From positions 558,001 to 622,000 of the forward strand of contig NZ_PDJC01000001.1 of assembly GCF_002563675.1 (NCBI RefSeq): a DNA stretch of 64,000 nucleotides, in the 5' to 3' direction. Shown piece by piece: positions 1 to 8,334 of the stretch. The DNA is from Propionicimonas paludicola (lineage in GTDB: Bacteria; Actinomycetota; Actinomycetes; Propionibacteriales; Propionibacteriaceae). The stretch's first letter is position 1; each line of letters starts with the position of its first letter. The notes below the pieces were generated by a model. It was not told where the DNA came from, did not search any database, and worked only from the letters and a program-made list of their open reading frames with translations. The position numbers were made by a program, and so were the translations under genes.

Positions 1-540
1 GGTGTCGTCACCGACACTCGGATTGCGCTCGATGATCCGGAAGCCAAGTTCGTCGTGGACGACAAGGTGTACACCGGCTCGGCGATCAAGTCCGGGTTCA
101 CCGTGACCCTGGGTGACCGGCGACTGTACGAAGGTGTCGACTTTGCGACCAGCACTAGCGGCGCCAACACCACGGTCGGCAAGGGTTCGATCACCATCAT
201 CGGTAAGGGCGACTACTCCGGCACTGCGGTGCTTGAGTTCAAGATCCTGCCGACGAAGCTCAGCGTCTCCAGCGCCAAGGCGGCGAAGGGCAAGGTGACG
301 GTTTCCTTCAAGCGAGCGTCCTCCGGTCAGCAAGTCTCGGCCTACCGGGTCGAGTACCGGGTGAAGGGGACGTCTTCCTGGAAGGGCGTGACCGTCTCGG
401 CTTCGAAGTCCAGTGTGACGATCAAGAAGCTGAAGAAGGGCAAGGTGTACCAGGTTCGGGTTCGGTCCTCCAAGACCGTCTCCGGAGTGGACTACTACTC
501 GGAGTGGAGCTCCAGCAAGTACTCCGCGAAGGTCAAGTAG
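1..540 (+). CDS. C-terminal part of a secreted surface protein (Fn3-type tail), 5' end outside window
   Basis: The frame is open from base 1 with no convincing start, so this is the last 179 residues of a longer protein that begins upstream of the window. It contains a strand-rich module (KVYTGSAIKSGFTV ... YEGVDFAT) followed by a fibronectin-III-like domain (YRVEYRVKGTSSWKGV ... VRSSKTVSGVDYYSEW) and ends in lysine-rich SAKVK. It aligns almost residue for residue with the last 170 residues of the GH3 protein encoded at 3576-7883, so the missing part may also be a secreted glycosidase. This is an inference from the tail only. A GC-rich hairpin follows the stop. The module probably mediates surface or polysaccharide association; no catalytic residues are visible in this fragment. 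Confidence 0.85.
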   Translation, partial: GVVTDTRIALDDPEAKFVVDDKVYTGSAIKSGFTVTLGDRRLYEGVDFATSTSGANTTVGKGSITIIGKGDYSGTAVLEFKILPTKLSVSSAKAAKGKVTVSFKRASSGQQVSAYRVEYRVKGTSSWKGVTVSASKSSVTIKKLKKGKVYQVRVRSSKTVSGVDYYSEWSSSKYSAKVK

Positions 541-1017
541 TCCAGTAGTGATCGTGGGGAGCGGCCCCTTGCCGCTCCCCACTCCGCTCGAGGCTCCACG
601 ACCTCGAGCAAGGGTGGTGGGGGTCAGGTACGGCGTGGGTTCCTCCGCGCCGTACCTGGCTGACCACCTGTCTCGCCGCCGTCCGGGCTGGGCGAGACTT
701 CATCCGCACAAGCCGCTTTGCTGTGCTCGTCACCGCTCAGCCATTAGTCGGGCATGACAACAAACGCCCCTGATGGCGCCACTCCCAGCCTCTCCGCCGG
801 GTCCGTGTGAGGGCGTCCAGGGCCCGAAAGGCAGGCCGCCGTGCCCGTCAATGAAGCTCTCTGGCTTGGAGTTTCATCGCGTTTTTCATCCCGTTTCACG
901 CAGAGATCATGAAGCTGGGCGATTGGCGGTCGTACCCCCGATGAATATGGTTTGGATCACCACAAATACGGCCATTTGGAGCGCTCAGTGGCCTGGGGTT
1001 CAAGGAGGAACGTCGTA
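541..1017. other. Intergenic region without a gene, with second hairpin
   Basis: About 480 bases without a supported gene. Besides the hairpin at 556-580 it holds a perfect 11-bp inverted repeat CAGGTACGGCG (625-635) / CGCCGTACCTG (648-658) with a 12-nt loop. Outer GGTC/GACC bases could extend it around a bulge. Its role (second terminator, attenuator or binding site) cannot be told. Several TTTCAT-like stretches around 870-900 precede the next gene, but I do not see a clear promoter. Confidence 0.5.
556..580 (+). terminator. Rho-independent-like hairpin after the first gene
   Basis: Perfect 10-bp stem GGGGAGCGGC / GCCGCTCCCC with a 5-nt loop, starting 15 nt after the stop codon. There is no T tract, as is common in GC-rich actinobacteria. 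The sequence leading into it (GATCGTGGGG) is the same as that leading into the hairpin after the GH3 gene. Confidence 0.7.
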
Positions 1018-1020
1018 GTG

Positions 1021-3429
1021 ATGGCTAGTCTTCGCAGAAGATCAACACGCTTGAGCCTGGTGGCGGGTATCACCGCGCTGGCTCTGGCCGGAGGAGTGGT
1101 CACTGCAGTGCCGGCCCAGGCCGCCGGCTCCATCGACCTTTCGACAGTCGACCTGACCTCACTCGCCTCGTCCAGCGGCGGGGCTTTCAGCGTGTCCGGA
1201 CCGACCGCCACCGATGATCTGACGATCAGCGGTGACGTGACCTTGACCGGTACCGCACCCATCGGCCGGACGATCACCATCTCCGGCGGCACTTCGAGCG
1301 CCCCCCGACAGATCACCCTGCAGGCGGTGACCGCTCACGCCGGCGCCGACAGCGCCGCGATCCAGCTTGCCGCAGGCGCATTCGCGAAGTTCACCCTGGT
1401 GGGCACCAGCGGCCTGGCTGGCTCCGACACTCGTCCCGGGCTGGGCATTCCGGTGGGTGCGGGGGCCGAGCTGGCCGCTGCCGGCCTGACCGGGCGTATC
1501 GACGTGACCGGCACCGGCAATGCGGCGGCCATCGGGGGCGACGGCAACGCCGTGCTCACCGAGCCAGCTGTGAAGCCGATCACCATCACCGGTCTTGCCG
1601 GTGCGAGCTGTGGCACCCTCACCATCAGTGGCGGCACCATCAATGCTCTGATCGGCAGCGACTCCGGCACGGGCGCAGCCATCGGCGGCGGACGCTTCGG
1701 CTCGGGCTGCACCGTGAACATCAGCGGCGGTGTGGTCAACGCCACCGGCAAGGCTGGCGCCGGCATCGGCGGCGGGATCGGCAAGGATGCCGCCAACGGC
1801 TATCTGAAGGACTCCCCGGGCGGCGCCGGCGGCAACGTGACGATCTCCGGCGGCACGGTCACCGCGACCTCCGCGGGAAGCACCGTCACCGGCGAGTCCG
1901 AACTGCGCTACTCGGCTGCCATCGGCGGTGGCCGTGGTGGTGGCGGCGGCGCCGAGGACCAGGGCTCGAATGGTGCTCCCGGAACGCTCATCATCACCGG
2001 CGGCTCGGTCAAACTGTCGCCCCGCCTGGCCTCGGACCTCAAGCCGGATCCCAAGAACGGCCCCGCGATGTTGGCCCAGGTGAAGGTGAACAACGCCGCC
2101 TCGGTCTCGCAGGTGGTGGTGACCCCGGAGGGCGGCGTCGCGACTCCGTTCGCGGTGTCGTCGAACCACCCCAGTGACGCGGCGCTGTACCTGTACCTGC
2201 CCTATCCGAAGACCTACTCGATCGCCGTGACGGCCGGTGGCAACACCACCACCTATCGGGCAGTCACGCAGAGCACGGGCGCGGACGCGACCGCCTACGT
2301 ACCCGCTCCGGACCCGGCCAAGCTCTCCCTTTCTGGTGTCACCTTCGAGCCGGCCACCTGGGGTTACTCCGCTCAGGCTGCGCAGGCAGTGACCATTCAG
2401 AACACCGGCGGCACGGCCGCCACGATCACCGGAGCTTCGGTGAGCCCGAGCGGTGCCTTCACCGTGGACAAGCCGGCAACGGTCAGCGTGCCGGCCGGTG
2501 GCAGCAACTCCTCGATCACGGTGACCCCGGTGACCGGACTCGCTGCCGGCGTCCATGAGGCAACGCTGACCCTCACCTCTGCCGCGGGAACCCTCACCAC
2601 TCCGCTCTCCTTCACGGTCAACGGAGTTCCGGAGTTGGCCTTGACGGCACCGTCGTTCCCGAACGTCACCGTGGGTGCCTACACCCCGGTCGGCCAGGAT
2701 CTGACGATCACCAACACCGGCTCGGCCCCGGCAACGCTGTCCAGCGTGACCTCCTCGAGCTCGGCGTTCGCGGTGGCCACCAGCTCGGCAGCCATTCAGC
2801 CCGGTGGTTCGGTCAAGGTGAAGGTGACTCCGGCGGCCGGACTGGCCGTGGGCAACTACCAGTCCACCATCACCGCGAACTTCAACGGTCGGACCGCCAC
2901 GGCGAAGGTCTCGCTGACCGTCGCCCCGGTGCCGGTGGTCGACATCAGGGCCGGCCAGACCACCCTCACCCTGGTGAAGGGGTCGAGCGTCGCGATTTCG
3001 GCCTATGGCTACTTGGCCAACGGCCAGTCGGTGGCGGTGACCTGGTCGGTATCCAACGCCGCAGTGGCCACCGTGTCGAGCTCGGGTTCGATCAAGGGGA
3101 TCAACGCCGGAAAGGCCACGGTCACCGCGACCTCCGGCGGCAAGAGCACCTCGATCAGCATCACGGTGCTGGCGAAGAAGTCCAAGACCAAGGTCAAGTC
3201 GGTTTCCGGAAGCGTCCCCAAGACGATGAAGGTCGGCGCCCGCGCCTACGTGACCGGCAAGTACTCACCGACCTCGGCCCCCAGCGCCAAGGTGACCTAC
3301 TCCTCGTCCAGCAAGTCGGTGGTGACTGTGGACGCGGCGGGTGCGCTGACGGCCAAGAAGAAGGGCAAGGCGAGCATCACCATCAAGGCCGGTGGCAAGT
3401 CCAAGAAGTACACCGTCACCGTCAAATAG
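1021..3429 (+). CDS. Secreted ISGG-rich / Ig-like multidomain surface protein
   Basis: Predicted 802 aa. ATG 1021 was chosen because AAGGAGG lies at 1002-1008; GTG 1018 is an equally close alternative. Residues 1-35 form a signal peptide (MASLRRRSTRLS, hydrophobic core, then AQA-AG). Residues about 40-350 carry repeated TISGG turns (ITISGGT, LTISGGT, VNISGGV, VTISGGT) and glycine-rich IGGG runs, which suggest a parallel beta-helix or carbohydrate-binding fold. Two roughly 100-residue Ig-like repeats follow, of the kind with LTITNTGSAPATL (abnormal spindle/choice-of-anchor style). Two BIg2-like domains close the protein (ATVSSSGSIKGINAGKATVTA and the last 80 residues), ending in lysine-rich KKYTVTVK. 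No catalytic motif is recognised. It is probably a surface-exposed adhesin or glycan-binding protein, flanked by other secreted proteins. Confidence 0.85.
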   Translation: MASLRRRSTRLSLVAGITALALAGGVVTAVPAQAAGSIDLSTVDLTSLASSSGGAFSVSGPTATDDLTISGDVTLTGTAPIGRTITISGGTSSAPRQITLQAVTAHAGADSAAIQLAAGAFAKFTLVGTSGLAGSDTRPGLGIPVGAGAELAAAGLTGRIDVTGTGNAAAIGGDGNAVLTEPAVKPITITGLAGASCGTLTISGGTINALIGSDSGTGAAIGGGRFGSGCTVNISGGVVNATGKAGAGIGGGIGKDAANGYLKDSPGGAGGNVTISGGTVTATSAGSTVTGESELRYSAAIGGGRGGGGGAEDQGSNGAPGTLIITGGSVKLSPRLASDLKPDPKNGPAMLAQVKVNNAASVSQVVVTPEGGVATPFAVSSNHPSDAALYLYLPYPKTYSIAVTAGGNTTTYRAVTQSTGADATAYVPAPDPAKLSLSGVTFEPATWGYSAQAAQAVTIQNTGGTAATITGASVSPSGAFTVDKPATVSVPAGGSNSSITVTPVTGLAAGVHEATLTLTSAAGTLTTPLSFTVNGVPELALTAPSFPNVTVGAYTPVGQDLTITNTGSAPATLSSVTSSSSAFAVATSSAAIQPGGSVKVKVTPAAGLAVGNYQSTITANFNGRTATAKVSLTVAPVPVVDIRAGQTTLTLVKGSSVAISAYGYLANGQSVAVTWSVSNAAVATVSSSGSIKGINAGKATVTATSGGKSTSISITVLAKKSKTKVKSVSGSVPKTMKVGARAYVTGKYSPTSAPSAKVTYSSSSKSVVTVDAAGALTAKKKGKASITIKAGGKSKKYTVTVK

Positions 3430-3437
3430 CAGGTCTT

Positions 3438-3478
3438 CCGCACCGGCCCGGCCCGTCCTTTCCGATGGCCCGGTGCGG
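3438..3478 (+). terminator. Hairpin after ISGG-rich protein gene
   Basis: Stem CCGCACCGG (3438-3446) / CCGGTGCGG (3470-3478), 9 bp and perfect, with a 23-nt loop, beginning 8 nt after the stop. No T tract. A plausible but weak terminator. Confidence 0.45.
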
Positions 3479-3575
3479 AGCCCTGGCCGAACACTCAAAG
3501 AAGAAGTAGCGCCAGGGCTGGGCCGGGTCGTCAGACCCGGTGGACGGACAACATCCCTACAAGGAAGCTGGAGAA

Positions 3576-6500
3576 ATGAGTTTGCCAAAATTCACTCTGC
3601 GCCCTAAGTCAGGAAGGGCACTGGTCATCGCTTTGGTGGCCGCGGGCCTGACCTTCACGGGCACTCCGCTTGTGCAAACAGCACAGGCGGCTGACACTCC
3701 GACGTGGATGAACACGTCGCTTTCGTTCGAAGAGCGCGCCGCTGCTCTGGTTTCCCAGATGACGGTCGCCGAAAAGATCAACCAGCTGCGCGACACCGCC
3801 CCGGCCATCACCCGGCTGGGCCTGCCGTCCTACAACTACTGGAGCGAGGCTCTGCACGGCGTCATGGCCTCGGGAACCACCATGTTCCCCTCGGCCACCG
3901 GCATCGCGTCCACGTGGAACCGCGGCCTGGTCTCCAAGCTCGGCACTGTCATCAGCGACGAGGCGCGGGTTCTGAACAACACCCAGAACAAGGGCCTGAC
4001 CTACTGGTCGCCGACTCTGAACATCTACCGTGACCCCCGCTGGGGCCGCGCCGACGAGTCCTACAGCGAGGATCCGTACCTGGTCGGCCAGATCGGCGAG
4101 CAGTTCATCAAGGGGCTGCAGGGCAACGATCCGAAGTACCTGAAGGTCATCTCGACCCCCAAGCACTTCATGGCCAACAACTCCGAGTCCAACCGTCGCA
4201 GCGGCGACTCCGAGATCACCCAGCGCGAACTGCGCGAGTACTACACCCCGGCCTTCGCTCACGCGCTGAGCCCCGAGGTCGGCGCCTACTCGGTGATGAC
4301 CGCCTACAACCGGGTCAACGGCGTGCCGATGTCTGCCTCGAAGGAGTACATCGAGACGCTGGCCAAGCGGACCTGGGGCTTCAAGGGCTTCGTCACCACC
4401 GACTGCTCGGCCATCAAGGATGAGTTCCAGCGGCACAAGTGGGTCCCGGAGGGCTGGGATCACAACGTGACCCCGCAGGAGGCCACCGCCTGGTCGCTGA
4501 AGGCCGGCTCTGACATCGACTGCCAGGGCTTCAGCTACCGCGACTACCTGCAGGGCGCGTACAACGCGGGCCTGGTCAGCGACGCTGACCTGGACTCCGA
4601 GCTGACCTCGCTGCTCACCGGCCGGTTCAAGCTGGGAGAGTTCGACCCGGCTAGCCAGGTGCCGTTCAAGGGCGCCGACTACAGCAAGGCCGCGAAGTTC
4701 GCGACCCCGGAGAACCAGCAGGCAGCACTGCAGACCTCTGAAGAGGCCCCGATTCTGCTGAAGAACGACCTGGTCACCAGCACCACCCACCGCGGCTTGC
4801 CGCTGGGCAGCGATGTCAAGAACATCGCCGTGGTCGGCTACATCGGCAATGCCTTCAATGCCGGCGGCTACTCGGGATACTCTCCCGTCGATAGCCGAAA
4901 GATCATCGACGGCATCACCCAGGTGGCCAAGGACGTCAACCCGGCCGCCACCGTCACCTACATCGGCGACGGCGTGACCCCGGCGGGCTCGTCCGGCAAG
5001 CCGGGCGTGCAGAACGTCACCTTCAAGAGCGCCGGCACCGTGGTGCAGACCATCAAGGCGTCCGACACTCAGGATGGCTACCCGACCAACACCCAGGCGA
5101 ACCCGGCCCCCGGCCAGTTCATCAAGTGGGAAGGCTGGATGGGCATCAACTGGGGCTACAACGACTACATGCGGGCCAGCTCGGTCTGGGGTGGCTACAT
5201 CCAGGTCCGTACCGATCTGCCCAGCACTGTCGACTCCGTCTGTGTGACCCAGTCCGGCAATGCCGCCACCGCACCCAAGGGTGGCGTCTTCGACGTCTTC
5301 CTGGACTCGATGACCGGCACCAAGGTGGCGAGCATCCCGGCTGAGGGCGCGGCGTCCACCTGTGGCACCGTTGCTGACAGCGCACTGGCTGCAGCCGCGA
5401 CCGGTGGCGTGCACGATCTGTACTTCGTGTACAACCCGGGCACCCTGGGTGACTACGGCACGGCCGGCACCGAGGGACATCCGTGGGCGTACAACCTGAC
5501 GACCGACCAGGAGGCGACGATCAAGGCGGCTGACGCAGTCATCGTCGTGACCGGCACCAACACGGCCGAATCCGCAGAGGAGATGGACCGGACCAACATT
5601 GATATGCCGCGTTTCCAGGACGTCATGACGAGCAAGATCGCCGCCCTGAACCCGCGTACCATCTCGTGGATCCAGTCCGTCGGTCAGATGAATATCGAGG
5701 CATTCCGCACTAACAAGTCGGTGCCCTCGATCGTCTGGTCGAACTACAACGGCCAGTCGCAGGGCATCACCGCCGGTGAGATCCTCTTCGGCAAGGTCAA
5801 CCCGTCCGGCAAGCTGCCCTTCACCTGGTACACCAACGCGAAGCAGCTCGGCACGATTTGGGATTACCGAATCACGCCCAGCAAGACGGACACGAGCATC
5901 AAGGGCCGCACCTACGAGTACTTCAACGGTGACGTCTCCTACAACTTCGGGTTTGGCCTGTCCTACTCGAAGTTCAGCTACTCCGACCTGAACATCGACA
6001 AGTCCTCCTACACCGGCGATGACACCATCACCGCCCAGGTGGACGTGACGAACTCCTCGACCGTGCCCGGTAAGGAAGTTGTCGAGCTGTACGTCTCTTC
6101 TCCGAACGCGGACGGTTACGACCGGCCGAAGCGTCAGCTCAAGGGCTTCACCAAGGTTTCCCTGGGTTCCATGGAGACCAAGACCGTGACCATCAAGGTT
6201 CCGGTCAAGGAGCTGTGGTTCTGGGATGCCGACGCCAACAAGAAGGTCTGGGACAAGGGCGCCTGGAAGCTGCAGGTTGGTCCTCAGGCGAACTCCGGTC
6301 CGACCAAGGCCTTCAACCTGACCGCTGACCCGACGCCGTACCTGGACGTGGTGGCTGCAGTGAACGACGGCACGGTGCTCAACACCGCTGCTCCGGACAC
6401 TGTCATCCACTCCAACCTGTCGGCGACCCGCAACGACCAGTCGTTCCTCGATCTCGACAGCCGCAGTGTGAAGGTGGAGTACTCCAGCTCCAACCCGTCG

Positions 6501-7883
6501 GTTGCCGCAGTCGACAAGAACGGTGTGGTCTCGGCCAAGGGTGAGGGTGTCGCCACCATCACCGGCAAGGTCACCGCGCTGGGCTCCAGCAAGACCGACG
6601 ACTTCGCCGTCGTGGTGAACGGTCCGGCCTCGTCGCCGGCTCCGATCATCAACATGGCCGATCAGACGGTTGAGCTGCATAACGCTGCCTCGATTCCGAT
6701 GAACGCGAAGCTGGCCCTGGTGCCGGAGAGCGCTCAGGCAACCTCGATCACCTACCTGATCGCGGGCATGGATGAGAACAGCGCCGGTGCGACCATCACC
6801 GCTGAGGGTGTGCTCACTGCAACCAAGGAGGGCAAGGTCCGAGTCACCGCTGTCGGTGACGTGGACGGCGTCAAGGTCTCCGGCGCCGCAGAGGTCACCA
6901 TCGTCAAGGATGGCGCTCTGGCTGCCGACAACAGCGCTCTGAAGGCTGCCATCGCGGCTGCCGAGGCGCTGGTGAAGTCCTCTACCCCGGAATCAGCCGA
7001 GGCCAGTGGACTGCCGTCGGCCATTGCGGACGCCAAGGCTGCTCTTGACTCGACCGATCAGAAGGAGCTGGACAAGGCTCTGGGCCTCCTGGGTGACGCG
7101 GTTGCCGCGGCTCAGGACAAGCTCGTCCTGATCGATACCCCGTCTGCGCGTGCCGCAGCCGTGGCCGGGCTCAAGGGCGTCATCACCAAGGCGGAGGCCA
7201 TCGATCCGACCACCTTCAACGCCGAGTCCTTCAAGGCCCTTCAGGCCGCGCTGGACGACGCCAAGAAGGTGGCGGCCGATCCGGCTTCGACCGTCGAGCA
7301 GATTCAGGCTGCAACCGCCAAGGTTCTGGACGCGATCTTCAGCGCCCCGTCCACCGGCGGACGCACTGCCCTGGATGCGGCCAACGCCAAGTTCACCGTT
7401 GTGGACAAGGCCTACACCGGCTCGCCGATCACCTCCGGGTTCAGCGTGACGATCGACGGCAAGCGGCTCTATGAGGGTGTCGATTTCGCCACCAGCACGG
7501 CCGGTGCCAACACTGAGATCGGCAAGGGCTCGATCACCATTGTGGGTAAGGGCGACTACTCCGGCACCAAGGTGCTCGAGTTCAACATCGTCCCGAAGAA
7601 GACCAGCGTGTCCAGCGCCAAGGCGGGCAAGGGCAGCGTGAAGGTCTCCTACAAGAAGGTCTCGGCCTCGCAGAGCGTGTCCAAGTACCAGGTCCAGTAC
7701 CGGGTGAAGGGCACCTCGACCTGGAAGACAGTGTCGGTCTCGGCTTCGAAGTCCAACGTGACCATCAAGAAGCTGAAGAAGGGCAAGGTCTACGAGGTGC
7801 AGGTGCGGTCCTACAAGACCGTCGCCGGTGTCAACTACTACTCCGCTTGGAGCGCCACCAAGGCCTCCGCGAAGGTGAAGTAG
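3576..7883 (+). CDS. Secreted glycoside hydrolase family 3 (beta-xylosidase/beta-glucosidase type) with Fn3, BIg2 and FIVAR modules
   Basis: Predicted 1435 aa. ATG 3576 gives a clean signal peptide (SGRALVIALVAAGL ... TAQA-ADTP) with a purine-rich site just upstream; the in-frame ATG at 3540 would add 12 residues before it. The GH3 N-terminal barrel covers about 45-350, with the nucleophile D276 in GFVTTDCSA. The C-domain is interrupted by a CBM6-like insert (about 480-620) and resumes with VVTGTNTAE and EEMDR near 668, where GH3 acid/base residues usually sit. Next come the GH3 Fn3-like domain (about 800-885), BIg2-like domains (about 940-1110), two FIVAR-type helical repeats (about 1115-1260) and a tail paralogous to the protein at 1-540. 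Family knowledge suggests hydrolysis of terminal xylose or glucose from plant oligosaccharides outside the cell; the exact substrate is unknown. Confidence 0.93.
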   Translation: MSLPKFTLRPKSGRALVIALVAAGLTFTGTPLVQTAQAADTPTWMNTSLSFEERAAALVSQMTVAEKINQLRDTAPAITRLGLPSYNYWSEALHGVMASGTTMFPSATGIASTWNRGLVSKLGTVISDEARVLNNTQNKGLTYWSPTLNIYRDPRWGRADESYSEDPYLVGQIGEQFIKGLQGNDPKYLKVISTPKHFMANNSESNRRSGDSEITQRELREYYTPAFAHALSPEVGAYSVMTAYNRVNGVPMSASKEYIETLAKRTWGFKGFVTTDCSAIKDEFQRHKWVPEGWDHNVTPQEATAWSLKAGSDIDCQGFSYRDYLQGAYNAGLVSDADLDSELTSLLTGRFKLGEFDPASQVPFKGADYSKAAKFATPENQQAALQTSEEAPILLKNDLVTSTTHRGLPLGSDVKNIAVVGYIGNAFNAGGYSGYSPVDSRKIIDGITQVAKDVNPAATVTYIGDGVTPAGSSGKPGVQNVTFKSAGTVVQTIKASDTQDGYPTNTQANPAPGQFIKWEGWMGINWGYNDYMRASSVWGGYIQVRTDLPSTVDSVCVTQSGNAATAPKGGVFDVFLDSMTGTKVASIPAEGAASTCGTVADSALAAAATGGVHDLYFVYNPGTLGDYGTAGTEGHPWAYNLTTDQEATIKAADAVIVVTGTNTAESAEEMDRTNIDMPRFQDVMTSKIAALNPRTISWIQSVGQMNIEAFRTNKSVPSIVWSNYNGQSQGITAGEILFGKVNPSGKLPFTWYTNAKQLGTIWDYRITPSKTDTSIKGRTYEYFNGDVSYNFGFGLSYSKFSYSDLNIDKSSYTGDDTITAQVDVTNSSTVPGKEVVELYVSSPNADGYDRPKRQLKGFTKVSLGSMETKTVTIKVPVKELWFWDADANKKVWDKGAWKLQVGPQANSGPTKAFNLTADPTPYLDVVAAVNDGTVLNTAAPDTVIHSNLSATRNDQSFLDLDSRSVKVEYSSSNPSVAAVDKNGVVSAKGEGVATITGKVTALGSSKTDDFAVVVNGPASSPAPIINMADQTVELHNAASIPMNAKLALVPESAQATSITYLIAGMDENSAGATITAEGVLTATKEGKVRVTAVGDVDGVKVSGAAEVTIVKDGALAADNSALKAAIAAAEALVKSSTPESAEASGLPSAIADAKAALDSTDQKELDKALGLLGDAVAAAQDKLVLIDTPSARAAAVAGLKGVITKAEAIDPTTFNAESFKALQAALDDAKKVAADPASTVEQIQAATAKVLDAIFSAPSTGGRTALDAANAKFTVVDKAYTGSPITSGFSVTIDGKRLYEGVDFATSTAGANTEIGKGSITIVGKGDYSGTKVLEFNIVPKKTSVSSAKAGKGSVKVSYKKVSASQSVSKYQVQYRVKGTSTWKTVSVSASKSNVTIKKLKKGKVYEVQVRSYKTVAGVNYYSAWSATKASAKVK

Positions 7884-7916
7884 TCGTAATAAGGTCAGAC
7901 TGACCTCACTGTGATC

Positions 7917-7945
7917 GTGGGGGGCGGACAGGTTCCGCCCCCCAC
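7917..7945 (+). terminator. Strong hairpin terminator after GH3 gene
   Basis: Perfect 12-bp stem GTGGGGGGCGGA / TCCGCCCCCCAC with loop CAGGT, followed by a short TTTCGCGTTT stretch. The entry sequence GATCGTGGGG matches the hairpin after the first gene, so the duplicated tails share 3' flanks as well. Confidence 0.8.
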
Positions 7946-8334
7946 TTTCGCGTTTCGCTCGGGCCGGTCCAGGACGCCCCGGCTCACGGCCAATTGGGTG
8001 GGGGATGATGACTGGATTAGCCCCGTTTTTAGCCCCGACTGGGGCACAGGTCATGAAGGTGAGTTATTGGCCTACTCACAGCCGGATCCTAGAGTTCTGG
8101 ACGTCTGAGAGTCTGGTCACCTCACCGGGATGTGGGCGGAGCGGGTGGCCATCGATGAGCGATGCGGGTTCCGGGGCACAGTGCAGTGCGTTTCGGCCTT
8201 CCCTGGGCTGGCTACCCCTTATCGGTGGGTGCAGAGGCGTACGTGCGGCCGTCCCGAGGATCTGAACTCCAGCAGCGCCGCGTACGCGACGCACACAGCC
8301 GGGTTGCGGGAAGACGAGGAAAGGGAGTCCGAAC
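7946..8334. promoter_or_regulatory. Upstream region of LuxR-type regulator, with likely promoter
   Basis: No gene in about 390 bases. A candidate sigma-A promoter has -35 TTGGCC at 8067-8072 and -10 TAGAGT at 8090-8095 (17-nt spacer), which would give an unusually long leader of about 230 nt. Just upstream are the direct repeat TAGCCCCG (twice, near 8018-8037), a GCCCC-GACT-GGGGC hairpin that includes the second copy, and GTGAG/CTCAC arms (8059-8063 / 8075-8079) that could be a protein-binding site. Function is inferred only. Confidence 0.4.

Noticed and set aside
1159-2556. Long minus-strand frame inside the ISGG-rich protein gene
   Set aside because: High-GC shadow; no ribosome site, low-complexity Arg/Gly/His composition, and the plus frame has a signal peptide and real domains.
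3609-6680. 1023-aa minus-strand open frame across the GH3 gene
   Set aside because: Antisense shadow of a clear GH3 enzyme; composition dominated by Arg, Val, Gly and His.
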